A stretch of DNA of 14,043 nt from NCBI GenBank assembly GCA_021299615.1, contig JAJTHC010000125.1, positions 1 through 14,043 on the forward strand, in the 5' to 3' direction. Under the pieces are notes generated by a model. That model was not told the DNA's origin, ran no database searches, and saw only the letters and a program-made list of their open reading frames with translations. Shown one piece after another: positions 7,601 through 13,904 of this stretch (its first letter is position 1; the number at the start of each line of letters is the position of its first letter). The translations under genes and the position numbers were made by a program. This DNA comes from Vampirovibrionales bacterium. GTDB lineage: Bacteria; Cyanobacteriota; Vampirovibrionia; Vampirovibrionales; JAJTHC01.

Positions 7601-7712
7601 GAGCGAGGGGGATTTCAAGCTGGACGCTTGAGCGATGACGGCTAAAGTAAAGAAGCTCCAACGCTTCAGGCATTAAATCGTCTAGGTTGAGGGCATTTAA
7701 TGCAAAGCTCAC
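4605..7712 (-). CDS. Large modular protein: decayed ATPase-like region, acidic linker, UvrD/PcrA-tail-like C-terminus
   Basis: Function is unknown. I prefer the GTG start at 7712 (about 1035 aa): GGAAGGA at 7721-7727 is a strong ribosome binding site eight bases upstream. The ATG at 7757 would add 15 residues, has no such site, and a TATAAT box (7747-7752) lies inside that extension. Residues 1 to about 415 look folded. ELLLSLLLNVRQEGMHPLLFDAYG (about 142-165), KLLVFDLSS (281-289) and HIWVGHIS (315-322) fall in the order and hydrophobic pattern of a HerA/FtsK-type P-loop core, but the Walker A GxxxxGK is absent and the DE of Walker B is not seen. Residues about 420-980 are acidic, Pro/Phe-rich and disordered (FSFEMPQP, LSLEDLDNFNFDL). 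The last 53 residues (about 983-1035) have GMQVQHEIYGSGVV and LSIVFEKAGKRLI, resembling the SH3/Tudor-like tail of UvrD/PcrA helicases, which in PcrA/UvrD contacts RNA polymerase. It is convergent with the 830-aa gene. Confidence 0.85.
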   Translation of the reverse strand: MSFALNALNLDDLMPEALELLYFSRHRSSVQLEIPLAQADALTLDVLVLAVDAQNRRQLFKITDIEASTNTEARLQLKPVYGVPVLQASSFFRVSAETLAPFLLNSANAPILDAQFPALRILMRDVYGQFHLEADQEERGLELLLSLLLNVRQEGMHPLLFDAYGILKRSELPGIHLVELGRTHALPVESWGVERLIEEWTKTLPLTQAEEAWRQWNAIAGQRIFRVRSLRELEEVFLSTQSGLLFRLLNQFKSSNVFCEGGHQQSVHFMQELKQAESEGKLLVFDLSSVSLDFHPWVWKMLNQALRHSLVPLSHIWVGHISRKNKLPAPVAHEVNQLLEQGVNVLALHPMAFHSTLVEAENAHAQHCLKVKNSDSTALFVSELSLGIPLLFGDFPALPLASPVAHVPHVLAPALPCLPLHEAVPSSATWTDMDAVDPQSSSPFQAIEPPSLETPFYEEATDFLDAATDELFMSFSPDAEVSSSEASSPETRFEDDSPEEANHTTLTQDAVHRYSSILGEMPEEWRNLIETQLLNPHQQDQKTSTTTSVDTSEEVDSTHHIHPCLPDSMLEDVTPYLDESADSGFDEPEKSTLHVEYIIDGKEELKRKPQSTADALEQALHQTEPTFGQEFDPYYVPAPDESFHEDVPEPIASSLVGPILEKPILESLADFSFEAPDEPGFEPTPSPLLPASSPELPDFSLDLNDAMNTPSHSLVLEEALTFESEGFYDDLLNEPIIEAHAPQNPGDALNDAFLPNTPAQFNPQAQLEEMTTVFDAVQAGDVSLPVHQAVEVESLSLEDLDNFNFDLNVIDKAVHAEFTDMTSEHPVSHEDFIGHEEQLAQAPAPVEAPVIDPEDPLAGFSFEMPQPAFAVQEEVADVPAEEESSHGMPEFLVPPFDEASFAEDDLIQSFQQDLAEMDSGYVPLKGSQYNQTAPMQTLTEASPMSAITPPHSLDGVAIAHTPLYEYQDDIPMEPMNLPSDFPVHYTVGMQVQHEIYGSGVVHSVVDIESRTVLSIVFEKAGKRLIDPTLTSVLPA
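6205..6228. other. Perfect 9-bp hairpin inside the acidic-linker coding region
   Basis: TGATTCGCC (6205-6213) and GGCGAATCA (6220-6228) are exact complements with a six-base loop. The hairpin lies within the coding sequence for the ~1035-aa protein, in a DSPEEANH segment. No T-run follows on the minus strand, so it is unlikely to be a terminator. It may be chance arising from Glu/Ser/Ala-rich codons. Confidence 0.5.
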
Positions 7713-7746
7713 GTTTAGGTTCCTTCCACTTTTTTCACATATTTTT

Positions 7747-7752
7747 ATTATA
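7747..7752 (-). promoter_or_regulatory. Candidate -10 box for the ~1035-aa protein gene
   Basis: A perfect TATAAT is read on the minus strand, 34 bases before the preferred GTG start at 7712. The expected -35 region (around 7770-7775, TAGCCC on the minus strand) is a poor match and overlaps the repeat-family remnant. Its position downstream of the ATG at 7757 argues that the ATG is not the true start. Confidence 0.4.
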
Positions 7753-7770
7753 CGCATTTTTTAGCAAAAG

Positions 7771-7840
7771 GGCTAGAAAAGAGCCTAGACTTCGTCTTGA
7801 TGTGGAGAATTCACAGTTTATAGTGTTTTAAAGAGTTTCC
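7771..7840 (+). repeat. Degenerate remnant of the inverted-repeat family
   Basis: GGCTAGAAAAGAGCCTAGACT (7771-7791) is a decayed version of the left-arm block AGGCTATTCTAGGAGCCTAG (4401-4420). TTATAGTGTTTTAAAGAG (7818-7835) matches the reverse complement of bases in 4559-4576 almost exactly. The bases between (7792-7817) show no clear relation to other copies. It lies just upstream of the minus-strand gene start and may overlap its promoter. Confidence 0.5.
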
Positions 7841-7841
7841 C

Positions 7842-7925
7842 CTACAGTGTCTATACTTTGTCACTACGATTATTTTGTTCAGTCATGTAGGTCTATCTAC
7901 ACTTCTTCCCAAAACAAAATCTACG
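7842..7925 (-). repeat. Right half of the inverted-repeat element, reversed
   Basis: The reverse complement of this stretch aligns along its length with about 13952-14036: GTGTAGATAGACCTACAT here against GTGTAGACAGACCTACAT there, then ACAAAATAATCGTAG in both, then TATAGACACTGTA in both. The central arm still pairs (ATTTTGT with ACAAAAT, tip TGTAG with CTACA). The left end is missing or unrecognisable. The fragment ends about 20 bp from the 3' end of tRNA-Pro, and on the minus strand it lies downstream of that tRNA. Confidence 0.75.
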
Positions 7926-7944
7926 CTGGTTCAAAAAGCAAAAA

Positions 7945-8018
7945 TCGGGAAGACAGGATTCGAACCTGCGACCCTCTGTTCCCAAAACAGATGCGCTACC
8001 AAGCTGCGCTACTTCCCG
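7945..8018 (-). tRNA. trnP: tRNA-Pro (anticodon TGG)
   Basis: The minus strand gives a full cloverleaf of 74 nt. The acceptor stem is CGGGAAG/CTTCCCG (8012-8018 with 7946-7952) with discriminator A (7945). The D-arm is GCGC-AGCTTGGTA-GCGC. The anticodon stem is TCTGT/ACAGA with loop TTTGGGA, giving anticodon TGG at 7982-7984. The T-arm is GCAGG-TTCGAAT-CCTGT. TGG decodes CCA and, by wobble, probably other proline codons. CCA is not encoded; the 3' end is followed by TTTTTGCTTTTTG, a likely simple stop signal. The gene is divergent from proS, whose product charges it, with 158 bp between them. Confidence 0.97.
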
Positions 8019-8129
8019 ATTTATGCGACTGTGTTCTTATCCTAGTTTAAACATTTTCAAAGCACAATTGATAAAGTATAGTTTATTTCCTACAGGCAGA
8101 GGACGTGTCGCCAGAATCGATTTATGCGA

Positions 8130-8135
8130 TATAAT
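8130..8135 (+). promoter_or_regulatory. Candidate -10 box for proS
   Basis: A perfect TATAAT lies 41 bases before the proS ATG. The -35 region (about 8106-8112, TGTCGCC) is poor. On the opposite strand of the same 158-bp gap a weak tRNA-Pro promoter (TTGTGC, 17 bases, TAGGAT) can be drawn at about 8039-8067, so the two genes would share a divergent control region. Confidence 0.4.
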
Positions 8136-8176
8136 AGAAAGGTAGTATTGCATAAAAGAAGTGAGAGACCCCCACC

Positions 8177-10012
8177 ATGCGTATGACCCGACTGTTTGCC
8201 AGCACCTTAAGAGACGTCCCCGCCGAAGCCGAAGTCGTCAGTCATCAGCTTTTGTTGCGGGCGGGGTACATCCGCCGAGTGTCTAGTGGCGTCTATAATT
8301 TCTTGCCCTTGATGTGGCGAGTCTTGATGAACATCGAACAAATTATTCGTGAAGAAATGAATGCGGCTCACGCCCAAGAACTTCTTTTGCCTGTGGTGCA
8401 ACCAGCCACGCTGTGGGAAGCATCGGGACGCTGGGCAACTTATGGCAAGGAACTGCTCCGCTTTAAGGACAGACACGACCGTGAAGGCTGCTTTGCACCG
8501 ACAGGGGAAGAAGTCATCACCGCCTTGGGTGGGGCGGAATTGAAGTCATATCGGCAATTGCCTGTGAACTTGTATCAAATTGGCACCAAGTTTCGAGACG
8601 AAGTGCGTCCTCGTTTTGGGTTGTTGCGTGGGCGTGAGTTCATTATGAAAGATGCCTACAGCTTTCATGCCAACGCCGAATGCTTGCAAAAAGAATATGA
8701 CGTGATGGCAGACGTCTACAAACGCATTTTTGAGCGATGCGGTTTGGAAACCAAAATGGTACGATCCGATGCTGGGGCGATCGGGGGGGATGTGAGCCAC
8801 GAGTTTATGATGCTCACCAAGGATGATCCCAATGGGCAGAAATCAGGCGAAAATGACGTGATTCACTGCGACGGTTGTGGATACGCTGCCAACGTCGAAA
8901 AAGCGGATGGGGGCTTGCTCACCACCACAACGCTAGACGGAAGCACACTCGGCTACACGGAAGAAAAAATTGTCCCCACCAAAAAAACCACGACCATTGA
9001 ATTGTTGGAAAAATGCTTGGATATTCCTGCGACGTTGATTAGCAAGCATTTGCTGTACATGGTCAACGATGAAATCCCATTGATTGTGGTCATTCGTGGC
9101 GATCGCAACGTGGAAGCAACCAAGCTCAAAAACGCCTTGCATACGGAAGAAAATCCCGTGCATGAAATTCGCTTGGCAACCCCTGAGGAATTGAAAGAAC
9201 GCTTTAATACGATTAAAGGCTTCTTGGGTGTGGCTCAGTTACAGGACGCCATTCGTCAAGCGTCACCTGCTGAAAAGCGGTTGAATGAAGCCCTTCAAGT
9301 CGTGCTTGCAAACGGTGAAGTCATCCCGTTTTTGGTGGATGCATCCGTTTTGGGGATGAAGTCTTTTGTGATTGCTCACAATAAATATGACGAGCATACG
9401 GTGGGTTTTAACTGGTCGGCAAGTGTGGCTCCTTTGGTGGAAGCTCATGCTCAAGCCTTGTTCGCCGTTCAAGCAGGCGATGCCTGCCCTGATTGTGGCA
9501 CGCCCGTTACGGTAAGCCGTGGTATTGAAGTGGGGAACATTTTCCAGCTCGGCACGAAATATACGGAACCCATGGGTTACACATTTTCAGCCGAAGACGG
9601 CACGGAACAACACGCCACCATGGGATGCTACGGCATCGGCGTGACTCGGGTGGCGGCGTCTGCGGTGGAACAGCATCACGATGATTGGGGCATTATTTGG
9701 CCCGACGCCATTGCCCCCTATAAAATAACCGTCGTGATTGCCAACACCAGCGACGCCACCCAAACCCAAGTGGGAGAAGACTTGTACAAGGCTTTGGCGA
9801 GTGTTTACCCTGACAACGTCGTGCTAGACGATCGGGATGAGCGAGCTGGCGTGAAGTTCAAGGATGCGGATCTCATGGGCTTTCCCGTTCGGGTGACGGT
9901 GGGTAAGTTCGCAGGAGAAGGCAAGGTGGAAGTCAAGCATCGTCGTGTGAAGGACGCCGAACTCGTGAGCATCGACGGTGTTGTCGATGCCGTGAAATCC
10001 TTGTTGGGCTAA
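8177..10012 (+). CDS. proS: Prolyl-tRNA synthetase, bacterial (ProS type 1, with editing domain)
   Basis: This cytosolic class II aminoacyl-tRNA synthetase joins proline to tRNA-Pro and removes mischarged alanine. The protein has 611 aa. The N-terminal catalytic part carries the family opening TLRDVPAEAEVVSHQLLLRAG (about 10-30), PTGEE (108-112) and motif 2 with RPRFGLLRGREF (144-155), followed by IMKDAYSF. GDVSHEF is at 204-210. An inserted editing (INS) domain runs from about 225 to 410, including CDGCGYAANVEKAD and IRGDRNVEATKLKNAL. CPDCG (437-441) and GIEVGNIFQLGTKY (449-462) follow. Motif 3 is GCYGIGVTR (483-491), and the anticodon-binding domain covers about 515-611 (DDRDERAGVKFKDADLMGFP). 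It is somewhat longer than typical, with extra residues around 355-385 in the editing domain. The ATG at 8177 has a weak GAGAG nine bases upstream. It ends 36 bp from the convergent M16 operon with no visible terminator hairpin. Confidence 0.98.
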   Translation: MRMTRLFASTLRDVPAEAEVVSHQLLLRAGYIRRVSSGVYNFLPLMWRVLMNIEQIIREEMNAAHAQELLLPVVQPATLWEASGRWATYGKELLRFKDRHDREGCFAPTGEEVITALGGAELKSYRQLPVNLYQIGTKFRDEVRPRFGLLRGREFIMKDAYSFHANAECLQKEYDVMADVYKRIFERCGLETKMVRSDAGAIGGDVSHEFMMLTKDDPNGQKSGENDVIHCDGCGYAANVEKADGGLLTTTTLDGSTLGYTEEKIVPTKKTTTIELLEKCLDIPATLISKHLLYMVNDEIPLIVVIRGDRNVEATKLKNALHTEENPVHEIRLATPEELKERFNTIKGFLGVAQLQDAIRQASPAEKRLNEALQVVLANGEVIPFLVDASVLGMKSFVIAHNKYDEHTVGFNWSASVAPLVEAHAQALFAVQAGDACPDCGTPVTVSRGIEVGNIFQLGTKYTEPMGYTFSAEDGTEQHATMGCYGIGVTRVAASAVEQHHDDWGIIWPDAIAPYKITVVIANTSDATQTQVGEDLYKALASVYPDNVVLDDRDERAGVKFKDADLMGFPVRVTVGKFAGEGKVEVKHRRVKDAELVSIDGVVDAVKSLLG

Positions 10013-10048
10013 ACGCTTCGACCACGCCTTCTATATACGCTATTAAAT

Positions 10049-11782
10049 CTAAGCACTCACATTCAACGACTTGGGCGAACGCTTATGCTTTACGATGTTA
10101 TTTGTGGGCAAGCTAGAGGCTTCTTCCTTCGGATTCACCTGCTTTTCCAACACATATTCCGCAGGATACATCGGCTCTTCACCTTTTTTCACATAAATGT
10201 GACCCTTTTGAGGGGTATCCACATTGTCCGTCAAATAATGTTCACGTTGTAAAATTTCCGCACTAGGGAATTGTTCCGCCAGTACTTTTTCATCACCTGT
10301 CAACGCTTGAATTCGCCAAGCTGAATCGCCTAAGTAGGCTTGAGCCGTCTTCTGTACATCCGCCGAACTGACCTTCATGTAACCTGCTTGCAATGCTTCA
10401 CGACTAATCGGAGGCAAACCGTCTCTCAAACGATTCGACGTGCCTGATAAAATGCCGTCACTGGTAGAGTCTAAATCCCGCAGGGTATGAATGATTTTAC
10501 GCTTCACTTTGGCTAGTTCAGCGTCTGTTGGTGGGGTTTTGACGTAGGTGTTAATGGCGTCTTGCTGGGCTTCAATCGCTGTGGGTAACTTGTCTTTGTC
10601 GATTTCCGCCGAAACTTCAAATTCGCCGTAATGTTTGTTGGCATCCACGCCTGAAGAGGTGCTATAGACCAAGCCTCGTTCCGTTCGCATAGTTTTAAAT
10701 AAGGAACCTGTCATGCCCCCCATCAGATTTTTCAAAATAATAAACTTAGGGTAGTCTTCCGTTCCCACTTCAGGTGCCTGCCACAAGGTGGACATATGCA
10801 CACGATCCAAGCGGTTGTCTGAAATTAGAATCGGAGCCGTCAAGGTTTTCGGGGTAACAGGGGGAATCTTTACCAAGGATTTGGGCGGTACGATCACATC
10901 ATCCGTTTTCCAGCCCTTTTCTTCCACAAGCGAATTAAGCAAAGCCGCTTGTTGAGACGGGGCTAAGCCCGAAACCATCGCCACTTTGGTAAGTTCAGGG
11001 TGGGCGTAGCTGGCTTTAAACTCTTGAATGGTTTTTTGCGGATCGAGATCCTTGACTTCCATAATGGTTTTTAAGGTGGATTTTCCATAAGGGTGGTCGT
11101 CTCCCACTCTGGCTCGCTGCACGGTTTCGGCTTTTTGAAAATCAGGCTTATTGGAAAGGTTCAATAAGTTTTGCATGACCAATGTGCGAGACGACTCGTA
11201 TTCTTTTTCATCAATTTCAGGGTTTTTTAGAAAATCTAAGCCCAAGGCGAGTAATTTTTTTTCTTGCCCACTTGGACCGTTAATCAGTAGGGTGAAATGG
11301 TCTTGTGTGACTAAGGTTTCCACCGAAATACCCTTGGCTTGCAAATCCGCAAGCAATTTCTTTTTCGCCAACGTGCCGTTGAGCAAAACGTTGTTGGACA
11401 AGTGCATTTCCGTGTCATCAGGAAACATGGGTAACACAAACTCAACCGAAGCGGTAGGACGATTGAGGGCTTGTTGCAGGTAGGCCTGCGTCCCATTTTT
11501 GAGCTTCGTTGGGGTGACAGGACCTACATCAGGGTTGGCTTCCATGTTCAATTCATTCAACATTAAAACAGGTTTTGCTCCATACGGTTCTTTAGCGAGT
11601 TGCTGCAACAACGCTTTTTCTTCTTCACTATTGGGACGAATGTTCACCGCAGGCAAAGCAGGCAGAGCCTTATTTACCACAGGAACTTCGGGCTTGGTTT
11701 GAGTCGTATGAGCAGAGACCGCCCCTTTTTTAGAAGTAGAGACGAGAGGCATATTCGTAGGTGGATTCATATGGATGGGCAT
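10049..11782 (-). CDS. M16 peptidase-family protein lacking the zinc site (non-catalytic partner subunit)
   Basis: The protein has 577 aa with the fold-level signs of an M16 (pitrilysin/processing-peptidase) protein. At the place of HxxEH it has LSNNVLLNGT (128-137), so no zinc can bind in the usual way and it should not cleave by itself. It keeps the downstream family landmarks HPYGKSTL (230-237) and a C-terminal half with GGMTGSLFKTMRTERGLVYS (355-374), the R...GLxY motif (Arg366/Arg369, Tyr373) used for substrate binding in M16B dimers. Residues 1 to about 70 are Pro-rich and without a hydrophobic signal peptide. The C-terminus has a short basic tail ending RSPKSLNVSA. It is the second gene of a two-gene operon, 39 bp after its partner, with a weak AGAAAG-type ribosome binding site. 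It probably forms a heterodimer with the upstream product, based on known M16B pairs. Confidence 0.93.
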   Translation of the reverse strand: MPIHMNPPTNMPLVSTSKKGAVSAHTTQTKPEVPVVNKALPALPAVNIRPNSEEEKALLQQLAKEPYGAKPVLMLNELNMEANPDVGPVTPTKLKNGTQAYLQQALNRPTASVEFVLPMFPDDTEMHLSNNVLLNGTLAKKKLLADLQAKGISVETLVTQDHFTLLINGPSGQEKKLLALGLDFLKNPEIDEKEYESSRTLVMQNLLNLSNKPDFQKAETVQRARVGDDHPYGKSTLKTIMEVKDLDPQKTIQEFKASYAHPELTKVAMVSGLAPSQQAALLNSLVEEKGWKTDDVIVPPKSLVKIPPVTPKTLTAPILISDNRLDRVHMSTLWQAPEVGTEDYPKFIILKNLMGGMTGSLFKTMRTERGLVYSTSSGVDANKHYGEFEVSAEIDKDKLPTAIEAQQDAINTYVKTPPTDAELAKVKRKIIHTLRDLDSTSDGILSGTSNRLRDGLPPISREALQAGYMKVSSADVQKTAQAYLGDSAWRIQALTGDEKVLAEQFPSAEILQREHYLTDNVDTPQKGHIYVKKGEEPMYPAEYVLEKQVNPKEEASSLPTNNIVKHKRSPKSLNVSA

Positions 11783-11821
11783 GATTAAAAACTTTCTTTT
11801 CTAGTGCTTGAAGAACATCTA

Positions 11822-13582
11822 TTAAGCATTTAAATTCAAGCGTGGCGTGGTGTTCGAAGTCAGTTTGGCTTCCACAAGATCCTGCGTTTCTTCAGGTTTG
11901 GGTTCCTGAGTACTAGGTTCTTGAGTACTAGGTTCTTGAGTTGAAGGAATTGCAGGTCCTGCTTCAGGGGTGAAGCTTGGCAGTACGCCTTCAAAATTCG
12001 ACGTTTTTTCGCTGAATTTTTCTTTTTCACCAGGTAAGGCATAAACCAATGCGTAACTGTTACCATTCAGATACTTTTGACCGTAAGCTTGAACATCTTC
12101 AGGGGTAATGCTGTTGATGTACTGCTCATAACGAGCCAAGTAATCCACCGAATTCGTCAAGGCTTCGGTACCAATGGCGAAGCTCGAATCTTCCCCATGT
12201 TGTAAGGACATTTTATGCTGGTGAATGAGGGTTTCCTTGGCGTCTTTTAACTTCTGGGCATCAATCGGCGTATTACCTAATTGCGTCAATTCTTTCATTA
12301 AGGCGTTGGCGGCTTTTTGTTCATGCCCTTCAAAGCTGTGCATCATAAACAAAGACATGCCCGTCTTCTTCTGCACGCTAGACATCATGGAAACATCCAT
12401 GGCAAGGTGTTGTTCATCCACCAAGTGACGGTTTAGGGGGGCGAGTTCTCCACCTGTTAAGTAAGCTTCCAAGATCTCTTGGGTGGCACGCCCTTTTTTG
12501 TCGCTTTTGGCAGGGCCTTCAAAACCTAACAAAACGAGAGAAAGTCCGCTTAATTTCGGATCCACATAGGTTTGTTCACGAATTTCATCAGGCTTCATCG
12601 CCCATTTCAAGCCTGCATCGTTAATGGGGGCGGGTTGTGCCACTTGATGCCCAAACTCTTTGTTCATGAGTGGTAAGACATCGGCAGGGTTGACGTTGCC
12701 TGAAAGCACGGTAATCATGTTGGTGGGCGTGTAGAAGGTATCAAAGAACCGCTTTAAATCAGACGCTTTGGTGTCTAGCACATCGCTACGACTGCCTAAG
12801 GTTTGGTAAGACACAGGGCGATCCAACATCAGTTCAAAGGCTTTGTCCATCGCTCGCAGGCTTGAACTTTCAAGGCGTTCACTGGCTTCATTCAAGACAT
12901 TCTTACGTTCTTGTTCGATGTTTTGGTCTTCATACACAGGATGCAAAACTTGTTCTGCGTGTAATTGCAACATACTGGGTAGATCTTCACGATTAAAATG
13001 CAGTTCATGCTGAACTTCTTCGTCACTGGTGCTGGCGTTAAGCGAAACCCCGTAGGCTTCAATATTTTCAACCCATTCATTTTTTTCTGGGAAGTTCTGC
13101 GTGGTCAAAAAGTGGCAATGCTCGTCCAAGTGAGCAATCCCTGATTGAAAGCCGGTTTCTTGGTATTGTGGACTTTTGTAAACCGCATTTTCATTGGTGG
13201 AACCTGTCCGAATAAAAGTACGCAGGCTCACCAAATTGTCGTGACGACGTTCAAAGTAAATTTGGTGTCCATTTTTAAGCACATAATGTTCGACTTTATT
13301 GCCGTTGGGCAATTGGGTAGACGGCAATTGTTGAATGCCCAACGCTTTGAGTTCATTTTTACTAGCGACCGCTGGCGTGGAAGTCGGCGTGGCTGGAGGC
13401 ATGTTTTGCGTTTTGGGAGGATCCAGCATTAAGCCTATTTCTTCTAACGGCAGGATGCCGTTGTCTGGGGAGCGTTCCAAGCGACATAGGCTACCTGCAT
13501 TTTGAGGGAGTCCCTTAACAGAAGCGGTGTAATATGCTTGAAGCATGGGTGAAATCAAATGGGTTTGTGGTGAAGTCATCAT
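11822..13582 (-). CDS. M16 zinc metallopeptidase, catalytic subunit
   Basis: The protein has 586 aa. The inverted zinc motif HLDEH is at 151-155, and the third ligand is Glu232 in VLNEA, exactly 76 residues after His155, the classical HxxEH-x76-E pattern. YQTLGSRSDVLDTKASDLKRF (about 259-279) and FYTPTNMITVLSGNV (283-297) are typical of the N-terminal M16 domain. The second domain (about 340-520) has LNRHLVDEQHLAMDVS where R...GLxY would be expected, so the R/Y motif is absent. An N-terminal Pro/Thr-rich extension of about 90 residues lacks a signal peptide. The C-terminus has three STQEP repeats (547-561) and ends TPRLNLNA. The likely job is cleavage of peptides or partly unfolded proteins, together with the downstream subunit. 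The start MM at 13582 has TAGGC a few bases upstream. First gene of the operon. Confidence 0.96.
   Translation of the reverse strand: MMTSPQTHLISPMLQAYYTASVKGLPQNAGSLCRLERSPDNGILPLEEIGLMLDPPKTQNMPPATPTSTPAVASKNELKALGIQQLPSTQLPNGNKVEHYVLKNGHQIYFERRHDNLVSLRTFIRTGSTNENAVYKSPQYQETGFQSGIAHLDEHCHFLTTQNFPEKNEWVENIEAYGVSLNASTSDEEVQHELHFNREDLPSMLQLHAEQVLHPVYEDQNIEQERKNVLNEASERLESSSLRAMDKAFELMLDRPVSYQTLGSRSDVLDTKASDLKRFFDTFYTPTNMITVLSGNVNPADVLPLMNKEFGHQVAQPAPINDAGLKWAMKPDEIREQTYVDPKLSGLSLVLLGFEGPAKSDKKGRATQEILEAYLTGGELAPLNRHLVDEQHLAMDVSMMSSVQKKTGMSLFMMHSFEGHEQKAANALMKELTQLGNTPIDAQKLKDAKETLIHQHKMSLQHGEDSSFAIGTEALTNSVDYLARYEQYINSITPEDVQAYGQKYLNGNSYALVYALPGEKEKFSEKTSNFEGVLPSFTPEAGPAIPSTQEPSTQEPSTQEPKPEETQDLVEAKLTSNTTPRLNLNA
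11901..11945 (-). repeat. Three 15-bp tandem repeats encoding STQEP units
   Basis: On the plus strand, GGTTCCTGAGTACTA (11901-11915), GGTTCTTGAGTACTA (11916-11930) and GGTTCTTGAGTTGAA (11931-11945) are consecutive units. They keep the reading frame and give STQEP three times in the C-terminal linker of the catalytic M16 protein. Two of the units differ by one base, suggesting recent slippage and a length-variable linker. Confidence 0.85.
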
Positions 13583-13617
13583 AAAAGCCTATATGTTTTT
13601 TGTAGCAAGCCCTTAAC

Positions 13618-13646
13618 ATAATGGCATAAACACGAAACCATTTCAA
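13618..13646 (-). promoter_or_regulatory. Promoter of the M16 operon
   Basis: On the minus strand TTGAAA (13641-13646, 5 of 6 to -35) is followed after 17 bases by CATTAT (13618-13623, 4 of 6 to -10), about 35 bases before the start codon at 13582. The repeat cluster begins about 35 bp further upstream. Confidence 0.5.
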
Positions 13647-13681
13647 ATGATGCTAGAAATGTTAAAATATATAATATGCTT

Positions 13682-13868
13682 CATATAGCCATCTTTATAA
13701 TTTTCTGTACAGTGTCTCTTCGTTGTCGCTACGATTCTCGATGTGCTTATGTATAGTGTTTTATAGATAAAACGAACTATTAGGCTATTCTAGGAGCCTA
13801 GACTCGCAGATGGGCGAGGTGTACACAAACGTACATAAGCACATCGAGAATCGTAGCGACAACGAAGA
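13682..13868. repeat. Composite repeat: two right halves of the element in inverted order
   Basis: From 13682 to 13753 lies a reversed right half (outer end ATATAGCC, then TTTTCTGTACAGTGTCTC, then TTCGTTGTCGCTACGATTC). A TATAGTGTTTTATAG spacer comes next (13752-13766). A left-arm block at 13781-13812 is identical over 32 bp to 4400-4431, and a forward central arm plus right half runs to 13868. Bases 13717-13753 and 13832-13868 form a perfect 37-bp inverted repeat with a 78-bp spacer. Normal outer ends (CTGTACAG) are missing at 13770-13780 and after 13868, so it looks like a fusion of two truncated copies. No gene is visible between 13583 and the window end. Confidence 0.8.
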
Positions 13869-13904
13869 CGCCAGACGCTATTTAATCGTTTAATTGGTAT
13901 AAGT

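Noticed and set aside
7847..8050. 67-codon open frame with RIRTCDPLFPKQMRYQAALLP
   Set aside because: This is the antisense translation of the tRNA-Pro gene plus a repeat fragment, a well-known false ORF pattern.
10013..10048. Shared terminator between proS and the M16 operon
   Set aside because: The 36-bp gap shows no inverted repeat or T-run of note.
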